Below are positions 38,106 to 54,330 of a DNA stretch of 64,000 nucleotides, in pieces. Numbering within the stretch: position 1 is the first letter of the stretch; every line of letters begins with the position of its first letter. The stretch is from Camarhynchus parvulus. Its lineage: Eukaryota; Chordata; Aves; Passeriformes; Thraupidae. Made by a program: the position numbers and the translations under genes. The notes under the pieces are model-generated. The model was not told where the DNA came from and did not search any database. It saw only the letters and a list, made by a program, of their open reading frames with translations. The stretch covers positions 1,612,001 through 1,676,000 of the forward strand of contig NC_044577.1 in the NCBI RefSeq assembly GCF_901933205.1. The letters are read 5' to 3'.

Positions 38106-38429
38106 ATTCACAGATTCCATGTGGGCTTCCACTAAAAGAAAAAACCCCTTGTGCTTTTCCCTCCATATCATCACAATCTCACAGTTTTGGCTCATTTCCC
38201 ATCCCAGCCACCCTTCCCTCTTCCAAAAAAAAAGTAAACCAAACAACAACAGCATTTTAGACATCTCCTGTTGATAATAACTTCCAAATGGAAGTCAGTG
38301 GCAGCTGGTTCTTCACACTTTAACCCTTCCTCTGCTGCCCTTCCAGGAAATAATTGATGACTGATTGGCCCATTAACCTTTTTTTCTTTAAAAAAAAAAA
38401 AAAAAGTTTGACAGCCTGGACTTGTGTAA

Positions 38430-38710
38430 TGAGGAAGGATTCCTGGTGAAATCAGGCTGATGGCTGAGTTGCTTGCCCCTGAGGATGCAAAATTAGCCCC
38501 GTGGGACCTCGTCTGCATAGAAACTGGACACAATTAGTGTAATATCCGGTGTTATTAATGTAGTTTGGAGTAATTGGGCAGGTTGATTTCGACAGGTTGA
38601 TGGTGCTAAAATACTATTATCGTGGACCTTTCCATGAATAACTGTTAAACATGGAAAACTGTTTAATAAAATTTTGTGATTGGGCTCACAGGGATTTAAA
38701 TAGCACAAGC
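38430..38710. promoter_or_regulatory. Putative conserved non-coding block
   Basis: Repeat-free sequence with gatgcaaaattagccccgtg, gacacaattagtgtaatatc, ttattaatgtagtttggagt and cgtggacctttccatgaata. It has several homeodomain-type ATTA words and no open frame of note. It stands out against the CR1-rich neighbourhood. Confidence 0.3.
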
Positions 38711-38989
38711 TATAATTTGGCTGAAGAGTAAAAAGTGAACAACTTCATCCTCCTGCCTGGATTTTCCTGTTCCTGTGTGCTGTGCTTAAGGACATACAGG
38801 ACCAGGTTTGTTCCTTGTCTTCTGAAGGAATTGCCCTGGGGCTGATGTGGAACAGGCACTGCTGCTTTGTTTCACAGTTGAGCTTGGGGGAAAAAAAATA
38901 AAATATTGGTGTGTTTAAGCAGAAAAAATTAAGGAGGATGCCTTCAACCAGCACAGCTTTTTGGGGAGTAAATCTGAAGCTTCGGTGGC

Positions 38990-39410
38990 TATAGAATCAT
39001 GGAATTATTAAGGTTAGAAAAGACCTACAAGATCAAGTGCAGCAGTTAATCCAGCACTGCCACGTTCACCACTAATCCATGTCTCCAAGTGTCACATTTA
39101 CAAATCTTTTAGAGCCCTCCAGGGATGGAGACTCCAAACCTGCCTGGACAGCTCATTCCAAGCCCTGAGCCCCCTTTCCATGCAGAAATTCCTGCTGATG
39201 TCCACCCTGAGCCTGCCCTGGCCCAGCCTGAGGCTGTTCCTCTCCTCCTGTCCCTGTCCCCCTGGCTGTCCCCTCCTGTCAGGAGCTGTGCAGAGCCACA
39301 AGGGCCCCCCTGAGCCTCCTTTTCTCCAGGCTGAGCCCCTTTCCCAGCTCACTCAGCCCCTCCTGGGGCTCCAGACCTTTCCTCAGCTCCGTTTTCTTCT
39401 CTGGATCTCA
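38990..39410 (-). mobile_element. CR1 LINE fragment, 3' region, long copy
   Basis: Begins at a CR1 terminus (atagaatcatggaattatta, aggttagaaaagacctacaa) and continues through the same blocks as 2985-3400: gcagaaattcctgctgatgt, ctggctgtcccctcctgtca and gagcctccttttctccaggc. 5' truncated, non-coding. Confidence 0.85.
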
Positions 39411-39779
39411 AAATGTTCTTCCAGCCCCACCTGGAAATGTGCTGCAGCTCTCCTGGGCTTATTTCTCCTGGGCAAACCAGCTCCATGTGTGTGGTCAGCA
39501 TCATTAAAGAGGAGATCAGAGGAGTCAGTGGTGCTGCAGAGACCTTAACTGTGTTGTCCTACAGGAGACAATGCACAGGGCTGAATGTGACTTCATTTAT
39601 TGTGGAGTTGTTCCTCTTAGACCTTCCTCAGGAAACCCTGAAAGCTCTGCTTGATAAACGAGCCTTTGGCCATGATTAATTCATGGCATTTTGGGTAATG
39701 TTTCTACCTGTTTGTCTGGAATACTGTGTTGCTAAAGTGGAACACTTGTAGCTGTGCATCATTCATCTTTGACCCAGGT

Positions 39780-40005
39780 GAATGACATGGAGCTGTGCCA
39801 GGGGATGTTTAGGTTGGCTTTTAGGAAAAGGTTCTTCTCCCAGAGGGTGCTGGGCACTGCCCAGGCTCCCCAGGGAATGGGCACAGTCCCAGGGCTGCCA
39901 GGGCTCCAGGAAGGTTTGGACAATGCTCCAGGGATGGACAGGGTGGGCTTGTTGTGGGTCTGATCCTTCTGGATTCCTTCCAACTCTGGACATTCCATGA
40001 TTTCT
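39780..40005 (+). mobile_element. CR1 LINE 3' end
   Basis: Ctgtgccaggggatgtttag, gggctgccagggctccagga and ccttccaactctggacattc, with a catgatttct end. Same subfamily as 4666-4895 and 53745-53995. Confidence 0.8.
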
Positions 40006-41099
40006 TTTCTCACTTACCCCATGCACTGTTTTCCAGTAAAACTGCACCTTCAGGTATCTCCCTGCACCTGAAAATGACATTCAGCTCTGTGTTTATCCCC
40101 ACCTGGAGGTGCCAAGTCACCTCCTGCTGCCTTTGAGGCACCCTTACAGCATGACATGGAGCTTATCCAAGAAAAGCCCTTGTCCCCCAGCTTGGGAACA
40201 CAGCTGCCAGCAGTGCTGCCCTTAAATCTGCTGCTGGGTTTGTCCCTGATCTTTGCCTGTTTATGGATGATGAGGGAACACAGTAGTGCCATGGCTCTGA
40301 ATATATAATCAGTCATTACCAGAGAAAATGTTCTCTCTGAAGCTCGTTAGGGCTGATGTTCACCAGAATTTTGTGCTCTATTATTCTTTTCCTTTCATGC
40401 TTCGTGCCAGCCCATCCCAATTGCACTTAACTCTGTTTCAGCTTCCTTGATTTTTTTTTTAATTTGGCATTGATGTCCCATGTGTAGGTGGGGTGTGTGT
40501 CCATTTATTTCAGTGCTGCTGGTATTTCCATGTGCTGCTCCTCTGGCCTGAATACTTGTCCTCCTCCTCCAGCAGCCCTAAGGATGTTTCACTGACCCTC
40601 TCTCCTGGCTTCTCAGATCATTTTCTCATCTCCCATGTCAGATGTGGATGTTGAATAGGTTGAACTGATTTTAATCCTGTATTATAGCCCAGTAATTATT
40701 ATTATTATTATCCCAGTATTTATGCTGTAGAGGAGAAAATGTCCACATCTGCTTTAATATATCTGTGTTTCTAAAAACTGCATGAAAGAAGAGGGTAAAT
40801 TGTTACATTTTCTGTATTGTCAGCTCTTTGTGGTCCATTCATCTTTTGTTTTGTGGCACCCTTTGATTTTTACATTATGCAGCTTTTAGCACCTCAGGTT
40901 TAAATCTGAATGATGCTTGTTGGCCACTTTATGTTTGATTAAGGCACAGACTCGATTCCAAGCTCACAAACACTGGGACTGAGTATTTACCCAAACCACT
41001 GCTTTACCTGCACAGCATTTGGAGAGAAAAGAGTGGATCCTGGTTGTTTCCTGGTGCACTGTGCAGGGCAGGATCCAGACCTGCACTTACAGGATTTGC

Positions 41100-41300
41100 A
41101 CAATCCCTGAATGGTTTGGATTGGGAGGGACCTTCAAGATTATCCAGTGCCACCCGCTGCCATGGGCAGGGACAACTTCCTCTGTCCCAGGCTGATCCAG
41201 GCCCCATCCAGCCTGACACTGGGCACTTCCAGGGATCCAGGGGCATCCCCACCCTCACAGGAAAGAATTTCTCCCCAGTATCCCATCTAAATCTACCCTC
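41100..41300 (-). mobile_element. CR1 LINE 3' end close to a coding exon
   Basis: Ctgaatggtttggattggga, 'gggaccttcaagattatcca', ctgccatgggcagggacaac and then gatccaggggcatccccacc. Its end lies about 120 bp upstream of the PH-exon acceptor; the acceptor's own T-rich tract at 41397-41417 is intact. Confidence 0.85.
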
Positions 41301-41373
41301 CTTCAGCTTAAAACCATTGAGTAACACAAGTTCTTACCAACCAAGATTGTTCTTTTCTCTGTCCTTAACTTAA

Positions 41374-43814
<2,441 letters not shown>

Positions 43815-45661
43815 TGACTGCACCCCTGACCCCTTCTCCTTGGCCAGGCCCTGGGCAACACCCAGCCCTGCCTCCCTGGGGGGGGTCAGTTCTCGGTTTT
43901 TCTGGGTCTGGATTGAAGGCACTTGGGGCAGTAATTCGTGTTTGGATTCAGGTGTTTATTTTTTCTTATCAGTAAAACAGCCTCACAACCATGAGTTCAG
44001 CAGCTTTTCATTAGAAGGCAAAAAATGGCCAACAATCTCTTGTTACAAGGTCTTTTAAAGCTAAACTATTCAATTAAGAATTTACACTTAGATTATTTTC
44101 CCTTTTAAGCCAATAACTGATCCCACAGAGCTGCAATGCAGACTTTTCCACCCAATTACAAAATGCCACCCAAACCCATGAAGAAGAAGGAAGAAGAAGC
44201 ATAAAGAAGAAACCCAGTACAACACCCTGTGCCCTCCATCTTGCTTCCATCCACAACATGCTAAAAATCCCCAAACCTAAATTTCCCACTTAAGTGATAC
44301 ACCTACACTACTCTCTATAACCTATTTCACACTTGTGTGGATTCTGGTCTATCTTGAACTCTAGGAAACTTTCTCCATGAATGAGGGTCAAAGTCAATGC
44401 TCCCCTGGGGGTCAGGGCACCCCAGAGCAGACACAGAAATATTCCCAGTGCTCTGGGTTTCCACAGCTCCCTGCTGTGGCATCCCCTCTGTTGTTTGCAC
44501 ATCTCTGCTTCGTGAAGGATTTGCTTAACCAGACTTGTTTGATCTTAATTTATGCTCAATATCTGCCACATCAAGTGCATCCTGATTTTGCCCCCTCGTT
44601 GTTTCACGTTGAATGTCAGCATTTCTGTACTTCCCTTCAAAGAAAAGGCAAAAAGTTTGCTGTTTGATATCAGTCCCTTCCATTTCCCTCCTGTTTTCCG
44701 TGGTGAGAGCACATGTGCCATGGTAATATTTTCAAAGAGGTAGAGCTTGATTGCTGCTTTTTTGGTTTGGTTTTTCAGGCTTGCTTGTCAGAAGAAACCA
44801 AAGTCATTGCTCATTATATCTGGATACTAGAAAACTGATTTTGGATTTTTTTTCTTCCTCTTTGTGTTTCTTTCCCCCCTTTTTTTTTATTTTTTGAAAC
44901 ATATGCTTAGTGTTCAGAAGAGTGTTCTCAGGAATACTTTGAGCTGTGCTTCACCTCACTAACCCCGACTGAGGCCATTATTCTGGTGCTCTTTAGTTCC
45001 AGGGGTTTGCAACAAAGCCACAGAAAGGAAGTTCTCTTGCTCCAAAGCAATTAGTTGTAGGAGCTAAAGGACTGAGAACTTGTGCATTTTTATTTCTTTG
45101 ATATTTGGAAGTCAGAACTTTCCTTGCGATTTTGGCACATGCTTAAAATGGAAAAATATTCGCTTACTTTTCTTCAGGTGTGATTTTTATTTTTAAAGAT
45201 TGGCTGCTCGGGATTCTGACTCCTGGTCTAAGCCATTCTGACCCCCCCAGTGTAAAAAGAATATTTGTACACAAGTGCAGGTGCTTTTACAGCAATAATT
45301 TGGTCTCTGCTTTCACTCTAAGTGATCCAGCACATGCTAAACCAGGGAAAAGCTTGGTTTGAGTGGTATTTTAGCACCTGGAGCCCAAAGCAAATCTTAT
45401 TTATTGGTGTGCTTTCATAGTGACCTGGCAGCCATTGAGATTTCCCCCAAGGCTTTGATGCAGCTCAGGAGGAAGGCAGGAAGGGTGTGTGCTGTGGGTG
45501 AGGAGGAGGGGGTCTGGGAGTGACCTGCATGGATATTTAGCTCATCTAAGGATATTTAGCTCATTTATAGATATTTAGCTCATTTGAAGTACTCACTGCC
45601 GCCTCTGAGCAGCCCAGGGTGGGAGTGGTGCTGAGTCCTGCTCCACCGGGGGTGACATTTT

Positions 45662-46715
45662 CCTAGCCTTGATAACTAGGTATTTATTTATAAAATATAC
45701 AAACATATTCTATTTATATATTTTATTTCTTTATTTTTATTGATTTATATTATTTATTTATTTATTTATTTATGGGAGGTTATATTATGTATCTATAAGA
45801 TGCAATCCCTTCAGTGCAGACAACTTCCACACCCACAACATCCTTCTGATCCACCTCAGCCCTACCCAGACTCCACACTCCTAGCCTTTCTAACTAGATA
45901 AATATTTATAAAACATACAATTATATTTTTTATCTATATATATTTTTGGGAGGTTATATATCCATAAGATGCAATCCCTTCGGTGCAGACAACTTCTGCG
46001 ACTTCTGACCAACTTCAGCCCTACCCAGACTCCACATTCCTAGCCTTGCTAACTAGATATTTATTTATAAAATATACAAACATATTCCATTTATAGATAT
46101 ATATATATTTATTTATGGGAGGTTATATTATGTATCTATAAGATACAATCCTTTCAGTGCAGACAACTTCCACATCATCTGATCCACCTCAGCCCTACCC
46201 AAACTCCACACTCCTAGCCTTGCTAACTAGATACTTATTTATAAAATATACAAACATATTCCATTTTATATATATATATTTTTTTTTTTTTATGGGAGGT
46301 CATATTATGTATCTGTAAGATGCAATCCTTTCATTACAGACAACTTCCACAACATCCTTCTGATCCATCTCAGCTCTACCCAGACTCCACACTCCTAGCC
46401 TTGCTAACTAGATACTTATTTATAAAATATACAATTCCATTTATATATATATTTATGGAAGGTTATCTTACATATCCATAAGATGCAGTCCCTTCAGTGC
46501 AGACAACTTCCACAACATCTGATCCACCTCGGCTCTACCCAGACTCCACACTCCTAGCCTTGATTACTAGATATTTATTTATAGAATATACAAACATATT
46601 CCATTTATATATATATTTATAGGAGGTTATATTATGTATCTGTAAGATACAATCCCTTCAGTGCAGACAACTTCCACAACATCCTTCTGATCCACCTCAG
46701 CTCTACCCAGACTGT
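45662..46715. repeat. Six-unit tandem array (minisatellite), period about 160-220 bp
   Basis: Units start cctagccttgctaactagat at about 45662, 45880, 46039, 46213, 46394 and 46553. Each contains an aaaatatacaaacatattcc AT-rich part of variable length, gggaggttatattatgtatc, agatgcaatcccttcagtgc, agacaacttccacaacatcc and gatccacctcagc. Length differences come mainly from the AT-rich part and loss of small blocks. Confidence 0.93.
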
Positions 46716-48794
46716 CCCCAAGGCTGGTGTTTCTCTCCCCAGCCATGAACATATCCCAGGATTTATGCAGCCAGGATGCATGCTTCATCAAGAAAATGCT
46801 TGTGCAAGAAAACAATGCTCTTTTTTTCTCTTTTTTGGTTTTTTTTCCCCCCACCCAATCTGATTCTCAGCCAGATTGCTCATGGGTCAAGCTGCCCCCC
46901 ATGCCTGGTGCCAGCAGCAGGGATGTGCCAGGAGCTCCTTGCTGGGAGAGGGCAGAGTGGGACAGCCCATTTTGGCAACACTCTGTCATGTGGCTTTTAT
47001 GGGGGATGATTTTGGAATCTCAGCTGGACTTGTTTGTATTCTCACAGATGATTTATACCCTCTTTGACTCCTCTTGCTATTTGACCTTCCTGATTTTAAG
47101 GCTGCTGTTATTCCTTTGGAAAAATGTGAGATATTGCCAAGGTTGTGGATCTTAAAGGATAAACACACACACAGAGAAGAGGTGAACCTCAGCCTGCTGC
47201 TTTTTCTGCAGGGCTTTGCTTTATTCCCTTGCCTCCCTTGCTGCCTTGCCTGGGCAGGTCCTTACCCCCAGAGCATTTCACATCACAAACCCCAGCGCTC
47301 CGTGGAAGCCTCACACTGCATCTCCGCAGAGCCAGATGTTTGGGAGCACAGGAGTGTGAGATGTTGCCATCCCTCAGCTCTATTCAGGAGCCATCAGTCT
47401 TCCATTTCAGAAGTCTCATTCTCCCTCTTTCTGGAGCTCTTTGCCTTTTGAGCACTTTGTTTCCCCAGGGAGTTCTGCCTTGTTGGATGTTAATCCAGCA
47501 GCTGTGTGCCACCAGCATCCTGGCCCTTTGGCAGGCTCCAGCTAAAGTTATTCAATATTCTCCTGCCAACATTCCCATCCCAGAGCAGCAGGAGAGGCAA
47601 AGTGCTCTTTAGGAGCTGGAGTTTGTGCCCAGGAGATCTGATTTCATGTTTAAAAAGGAAACTGGTGTTGCCTTTTTCCAAAGCAGCAGAGTCCCAGTGC
47701 TGACTCTGTGTGGAAAAGCCACCCAAGGTGATCCAATAGTTCAGGCAAACCCAGCTGAATTCTGGATTTTGGCTCACCAGAGGATAAATATCAGTCACCT
47801 CTTCCAAGATACCTGGAGAACATGAAGCATCAGGTCTTTGCTGTTGTAGAAGAAAACAGGGAAGGTTTAAATAAAAACATGGATTCTCATCATGAGTTTT
47901 CCATTCCAGGAGTCTGATCACATACTCTGGTGTATTTTGTATTTGAAAGCCAAACATTGAGATAATAATTTGGACAATCTTGTCTTACCCATCTCAAAAT
48001 TCAGTTTTTCTTGAAGAATAGGAAAAAAAAAAGAATAGGAGAGTTGCAAACTTTTCTCCCCCTTCTGCAGCAACTGGAGATGCCTTCACCCCTGCTTCTT
48101 CTTTCCCTGGCTCTTCTGCTCCTCCTTCCAGCAATTCCTGCTGCTCAGCCCAGGGCTGTCTCACAGCTGCTGACCTCAGAGAGGTTCAGCCTTTCATCAG
48201 GATCCAAAGGGATGAAGGAGACAGTGGGGAGGGGTTATTCTCCTAAAAGAGTGTTCACCTCCAAATGGTGAAGCTGACTGAGGTGAGAGTCAGAGTGGGG
48301 AAGAGTTTTTAGGGAAGGAATGAGCTGAGCGTTTTTGAGGCTATGAACAGCTGGAGATTGTAATCTGGATGTATTCAGTGGTGCTAAAAAGCTCGTTTTT
48401 TGTTTGACCAATTCTAAGTAAAGCACCTCCAGCTGCACTGAGTGGGCTTTTTCTTCCTTTTGCTGTCAAACCTTGATGCCCACACCTGCCATGTGCTCAT
48501 GAGCATCCCCCGATTCAGTTACTCTCACCCTCAGCAGGAAAAGGGAGCTGAGTTTGGATCATCTTTAAAGAAAAAAAAACCCAATCTTGAATAGTTACAG
48601 CTTTCTAACCACTTGTGGTGTGCATTGGTGATAACAATTTCCATTTCTGTAACAACCTCAGCCTTTGCATTGCCTCGTTTGCCACTTTCCCACCCAGCTC
48701 TGTGTTGTCAGATTGTTCAAATTGAAAATAATATCTTGCTAAAATTTTTGTGGAACTTCCTGGTGGTTGTTTTGGGGGACTCCTTCAGTCCTAG

Positions 48795-48845
48795 CAGTGC
48801 TGGCAACTGAGAGGCACTTCCAACCCAAACCCTTCTGTGATGCTC
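48795..48845 (+). mobile_element. CR1 3' terminal fragment
   Basis: Only a short cttccaacccaaacccttct then gtgatgctctga remains. Confidence 0.5.
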
Positions 48846-50473
48846 TGAAGCAGGGGAATGTTTAAAGAATTTTTTCAGTATGGGATGCACTACAAGTACT
48901 TCAGGTAGAGAGGTGTTTGGGAGGGAGGTCAGGTCCTTAACTCCAGTTCTGTCAGAATAATTGGAATAATGTGAGTTGGTATTCCATTCTCCTGCTTCAT
49001 TCTGAGTTCATGCCTCTTAGAGCTCATTGCACTTTGAATTTTTGTGAGGATAACTCTGGCCTTTGCAGGTCAGGGGTTTCGTCCGAGTCACAGTTTGCAA
49101 ATTTCAAATTATTACTTGCTGTGTTCAAACTTATAACCAATAAATTGAGATTTTGAGGGGTTTTTAGTGTGTTTCAGATACACCACTAGTTCCCCCACTG
49201 GCAAAACAACAGTGGAGGCTTCATAACTGAAAAATTATGGAATTTAAGGAGTTTGTTGTAGTTGTTGTACCAAAAGCTTGGAAAGCATGGCAGGAGTTTT
49301 GTCTCACCTGATTTTTTGGAGATCTGAAACATTGTATATCTATAATGTGGATATTAAATTATGTATAATATAGGACTTGGTATGGACAGGAACTTTTAAA
49401 CTAAAGATGTACTTTTCTGCTCAAGTGGAATAAGATGGGGGATTTTTCTTCTTGGTTGTATTTTTAGATTTCAATTGACTGGTAGAAAAATGTCAGGCTA
49501 TGCCTTCAGTGAAATGTGTGAGTTCACAATTAAAATTATGAGCTTTCCTTTCCTATTTTTTGTCCAAACATGACATGGGAAAGAACTAGAAATGTTTTGT
49601 GTCCACATATTTTGGCTGCCAGAAATAGCTTTTCAGTTGTGGGTTACACAAAGTTGAGACAAGTCTTTGGATGAATTTTTCATAACAGAAGGAAAGACTG
49701 GAAATTCATTTTCTGTCAGCTCCAAATTTTGTTTAGATAGGAACAAGAATTGCCTGCCCTCTTAATTTATCCCCATTTTCTTGCATGGCATTTGGGGTAG
49801 CTCTTCGGGATGCACAAAGTGAGGCACGAAGAAAAGATCTGACAGCAGGGGGTTAGAAAAAACCAACCAAAATTCCTCTCATGTGTCTTCAGTTGCATTT
49901 GTTAAGGTCAATGTTTGTTGGAGAGAAGGCAATCCATACAAATCTAGATTTGAATCACACAAGACAGTGGCAAAAGAGCTTTGAACCATGTTGGCAAATG
50001 GGATTTCCCATCCTGTGTCAGGTTTGTGCCAGTGTCACCCTGTGTGGGGTTGTTTTGGGAGGGTGCAATCCTTCTGGCTCATGCCCTGGGACCAGGGCTG
50101 TTCCAGGTGGGACATTTCCACCTTGGTGTTTGTCTCCCTGATTTTGGAGATGGAAGAAGAGTCAGATGGAAAAGCCACACTGGTGCTGCTGGTGTGTGTG
50201 GTTATTGATGGAGTTAGCAGGAGATAATTGTTTCTGGGCTCTGGTTTTTTCTCCTTTTCCCCTTTCAGCTGACTATGAACAGCTCTGGGTTCCCAGGGAG
50301 GGGCTTTCCTCACTGCTCCATCATCCTTTACCCATCACCATGGTTGTATTGCCTCTGTTTCTTCTTTCCCCTCTAATTCATTGGGGTTTTTTGTCTGGCT
50401 GAGGAGTGATGCATCCTTTGACACACCACATTTCATTTTTCTGTACCCCTTGAAGGGTTGGCATCTCCACTGA

Positions 50474-51005
<532 letters not shown>

Positions 51006-51345
51006 CCTGTGTGCCCAGGAAGAACATGTGTCAAAGTGGGAGGTGGCAAAAGTTGAGCGACCTCGTTGATTTCTTGCTCTTGTGAAGGTTTGCTCGGCAG
51101 CTCTGCAGTTTTCTGTTCAGTGGGAGATGGAAACCTCCCACCTGCTTCTTCCTCCATCCAAATTATCCTGTCGTGCGCTCCTTTGTCTCAATGGGCCACC
51201 AAGTTCCTGCCTCTTGGCCGGTCAGTTTGTCATTAACAATCTCCCTTCAGAGCGTCCGGGGATTTGTACCTGGCTCTCAGGTCTTTGGTTCTGCTCAGGG
51301 GTGTTCAAAGTCCTCCTCACCATGTGTGGTGTTTTCAGGGTCCCC

Positions 51346-51715
51346 CGTAGCAGGAAGGAAAGATGAATTTGACTCTATGTTCTTAGAAGGCTAATTTATT
51401 ATTTTATTTATTCTATTAAAGAATGCTGTACTAAACTGTACTAAAGAATAGGGAAAGGATACAGACAGAAGGCTTAACAAGATACTAATGAAAAACTCGT
51501 GACTCCTTCCAGAGTCCTGACACAGCCTGACTGTGATTAGTTTAAGTAAAAACAATTCACATGTTGGATAAACAATCTCCAACCACATTCCAAAGCAGCA
51601 AAACAGAGGAGAAGCAAATGAGATAATAATTGTTTCCCCTTTTCTCCGATGCTTCTCAGCTTCCCAGGAGAAGAAATCCTGGCGAAGGGATTTTTCCAGA
51701 AAATATGATGGTGAC
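51346..51715 (-). mobile_element. Solo-LTR-like element, family A (copy 3)
   Basis: In reverse complement it starts TGTCACCATCATATTTTC, then follows the family-A layout: aatcccttcgccaggatttc, cacagtcaggctgtgtcagg, attctttagtacag repeats, and aataaattagccttctaaga. It retains G at the sites changed to A in copy 2. Confidence 0.65.
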
Positions 51716-53204
51716 AGCCATGGGCTTGTTGACTTTTTTTGTGTGTGTGATTTCTGTGAAACCATGAGCTGCTGAGGGGTTGTCTCCTTTGAGAACAGCT
51801 CTTTACCTGCCTCTCATATCTCCACATAGTGAAAATCTTCCTGTGAGGTGTTGTCCTACCTAAAACTGGGGGGTTTTATGCTGAATTAATCTGATCAGTG
51901 TCAGAGACAAATGTTTTGAAAATAGTTTTTCCTGTTTTGGGTCAGGTGGAAGGATCACTGTGCCTGGGCCAACTCCTGCAGCAGAGGGCTGGGTTTGTGC
52001 TGTTGTGTGTAGAAAAGTCAACTGCTCCTTCTTGCATTATTTCGTTAGCCCTGAAAAATGAATTTGTGGTGCCACCTTTGGTTCATCTTCGAGAATGAAG
52101 CCACTGCATTAATCAGGCTGCTTAGATGAATGGCTGTGCATCTAAAAGTGCTCAGGGAGCCCCAAAGAGAGGTTTTGTTTAGGCAGAAATGGCATGGCTG
52201 CTCTATGCCTGGGTACTATTAGGCCCAATGATTTCATCAGGTAGATTGAAATGAACTTTCAGTCGTTGCTATCACTTCAATACAGAGATTTTATATTCTT
52301 GCAGCTCACAAAGATATGTTGCTCCTTACTGCTGAGCTGAGTGGTTCTAAACAGCTGAAAGGAAAATGCACTCAATTGGAATTCTATTAAAAAAAAAGAA
52401 AAATCACATTATTTCAGTAGTCATATAATAATCATCATGAAAAATCTAAAATCCATGTGACTGTGATGAAAAGAGCACCATCCATTTCAATTAATAATTC
52501 ACTCAGGATTGAATTTTACTTCTAGAAAATCAACTTTTTTCTCTTGGTATTTCACACACAGGGCTTATTTTAATTCTCCCACTTTGTTTCTGTGCATCTT
52601 CATGGTTATATTCAGCTGATTCTGATTGCCACTGATGTCACTGCACTTTCTCTCCTGCACTGCAACATTTTTGGACAAAAAGATTCATTCTATAGATAGG
52701 ATTTTCTAGCTCTGTGTCCAGGTTCATGCTTCTGTGATAGAAGAGGTGCTAGAAAAAGCAGAATTAGGATGATGTGGAAATTTTCCCAAAAAGCAATTGC
52801 AGTCTTGCTTTGCTGCTCCCATTCCTCTGCTGTTTGCAGCAGGGACTGAAATGCAATTTTTTACATAAATACCAGAGAGTTCTGCTTTTTCCAAGCGTGT
52901 GCCTGCTGCTTTTGTGCTTCCCTTTGCTCTCTGCCAGCATCACAATCCTTCTATCCGAGCTGTGGTGATAAAATAAATTCAGGTTCTTCAGGTAGAGGCT
53001 CTGCTCCCCATGTTCCCACTGCTGCTTGGAGTTTTGCATGAGGAATTCTGTTGGAAGCAGCTGAAATGGCCCTGAAAGGAGGGCAAAACAAACCTTTTGT
53101 TGTTGTGGAGGGACTGAAGGGAGAAGAGGCCACTCCAGGAGAGCTGGAGAGGGACTTGGGACAAGGGATGGAGGGACAGGACACAGGGAATGGCTCCCAC
53201 TGCC

Positions 53205-53425
53205 ACAGGGCAGGGATGGATGGGATATTGGGATTTAGGAATTGTTCCCTGGGAGGGTGGGCAGGCCCTGGCACTGCCCAGAGCAGCTGGGGCTGCCCCT
53301 GGATCCCTGGAAGTGCCCAAGGCCAGGTTGGAGCAGCCTGGGATAGTGGAAGGTGTCCCTGGAATGGCAGAGGTGGAACTGGATGGTCCTGAAAGTCCCT
53401 TCCAACCCAAACCATTCTGGGAATC
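53205..53425 (+). mobile_element. CR1 LINE 3' end
   Basis: Cagagcagctggggctgccc, gatccctggaagtgcccaag, gggatagtggaaggtgtccc and 'cccttccaacccaaaccatt'. Open frames of 91-163 residues across it on both strands are repeat artefacts. Confidence 0.85.
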
Positions 53426-53744
53426 TGATTTGGGAGGCTCAAGGAATGTTCACAGGCTGGACTAAAAGGAACCTGAAATTCTTGATGTGGCTTTCAAAGC
53501 AGTCCCTTCAGCCTCAGAGAGGCTGGCACTGATCACTGTATGCTTGCCGTGGCATCCTGTGTGCTTCTGTGGAGTGGAGCAAAGGGTGGAGGGATTCCTG
53601 GAGATGGGTTTTGACAGAAGGAATTGCCAAATGGCTGCTCTAGGTCATGGTATTCAAAAATAAGATACCAAATTCAAGAGCTTATGATGGCCTGCACTTC
53701 CCTCATGAGGGACCGCTCCAACCTCTGCTCCCTGTGACAGGAAC

Positions 53745-53995
53745 AGCACCCAGGGAGTGGCTGGAGCTGTGTCAGGGGATGTTTGGGTTGGGTTTTAGGA
53801 AGTTCTTTCCCCCCTGGGGCACTGCCCAGGCTCCCCAGGGAATGGGCACAGCCCCAAGGCTGCCAGAGCCCAAGGAACATTTGAACAGTGCTCCCAGGGA
53901 TGCTCAGGGTGGGGTTGTTGGGGTGTCTGTGCAGGGCCAGGGGTTGGGTCAATGATCCCTGTAGATCCCTTCCAGCTCAGGACATTCTGTGATTA
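53745..53995 (+). mobile_element. CR1 LINE 3' end
   Basis: Ggagctgtgtcaggggatgt, gaatgggcacagccccaagg, gttggggtgtctgtgcaggg and cccttccagctcaggacatt with a ctgtgatta end. Same subfamily as 4666-4895 and 39780-40005. Confidence 0.8.
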
Positions 53996-54219
53996 AACCA
54001 TGTGAAATGCTGCTGTCCTTTTCTAGCCCATTCAAATTCTTCATCCAAGCAAATCATGGGGAAAGATCAACCTGGACACTTCCTTTGAAGGCCAGAAAGG
54101 TTCTGAGATTGGAGGGTGTGTAAAATCAAAGCCTTCAGCAAAAGGCATTATCCCTCCTGCGCTGATCAGGGATATTGCCCAGCTGTATCCTCTAATATTG
54201 ATATTTTCCAGCTCACATC

Positions 54220-54330
54220 CATCTGGAGAGGCAAGCAGCCTGGTCTAGAGGGAGGTGTCCCATGGCAGGGGTGGGATGAGATGGGATTTAGGGCCCATTC
54301 CAACCAAACCATGCTGGAATCCTTCACGCA
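54220..54330 (+). mobile_element. CR1 LINE 3' fragment
   Basis: Gcctggtctagagggaggtg, tcccatggcaggggtgggat and then gggcccattccaaccaaacc. Confidence 0.7.

Noticed and set aside
45662..46715. CRISPR-like alternation of repeat and spacer
   Set aside because: The repeated units are contiguous and over 150 bp, with no constant short repeat and unique spacers. This is a vertebrate minisatellite.
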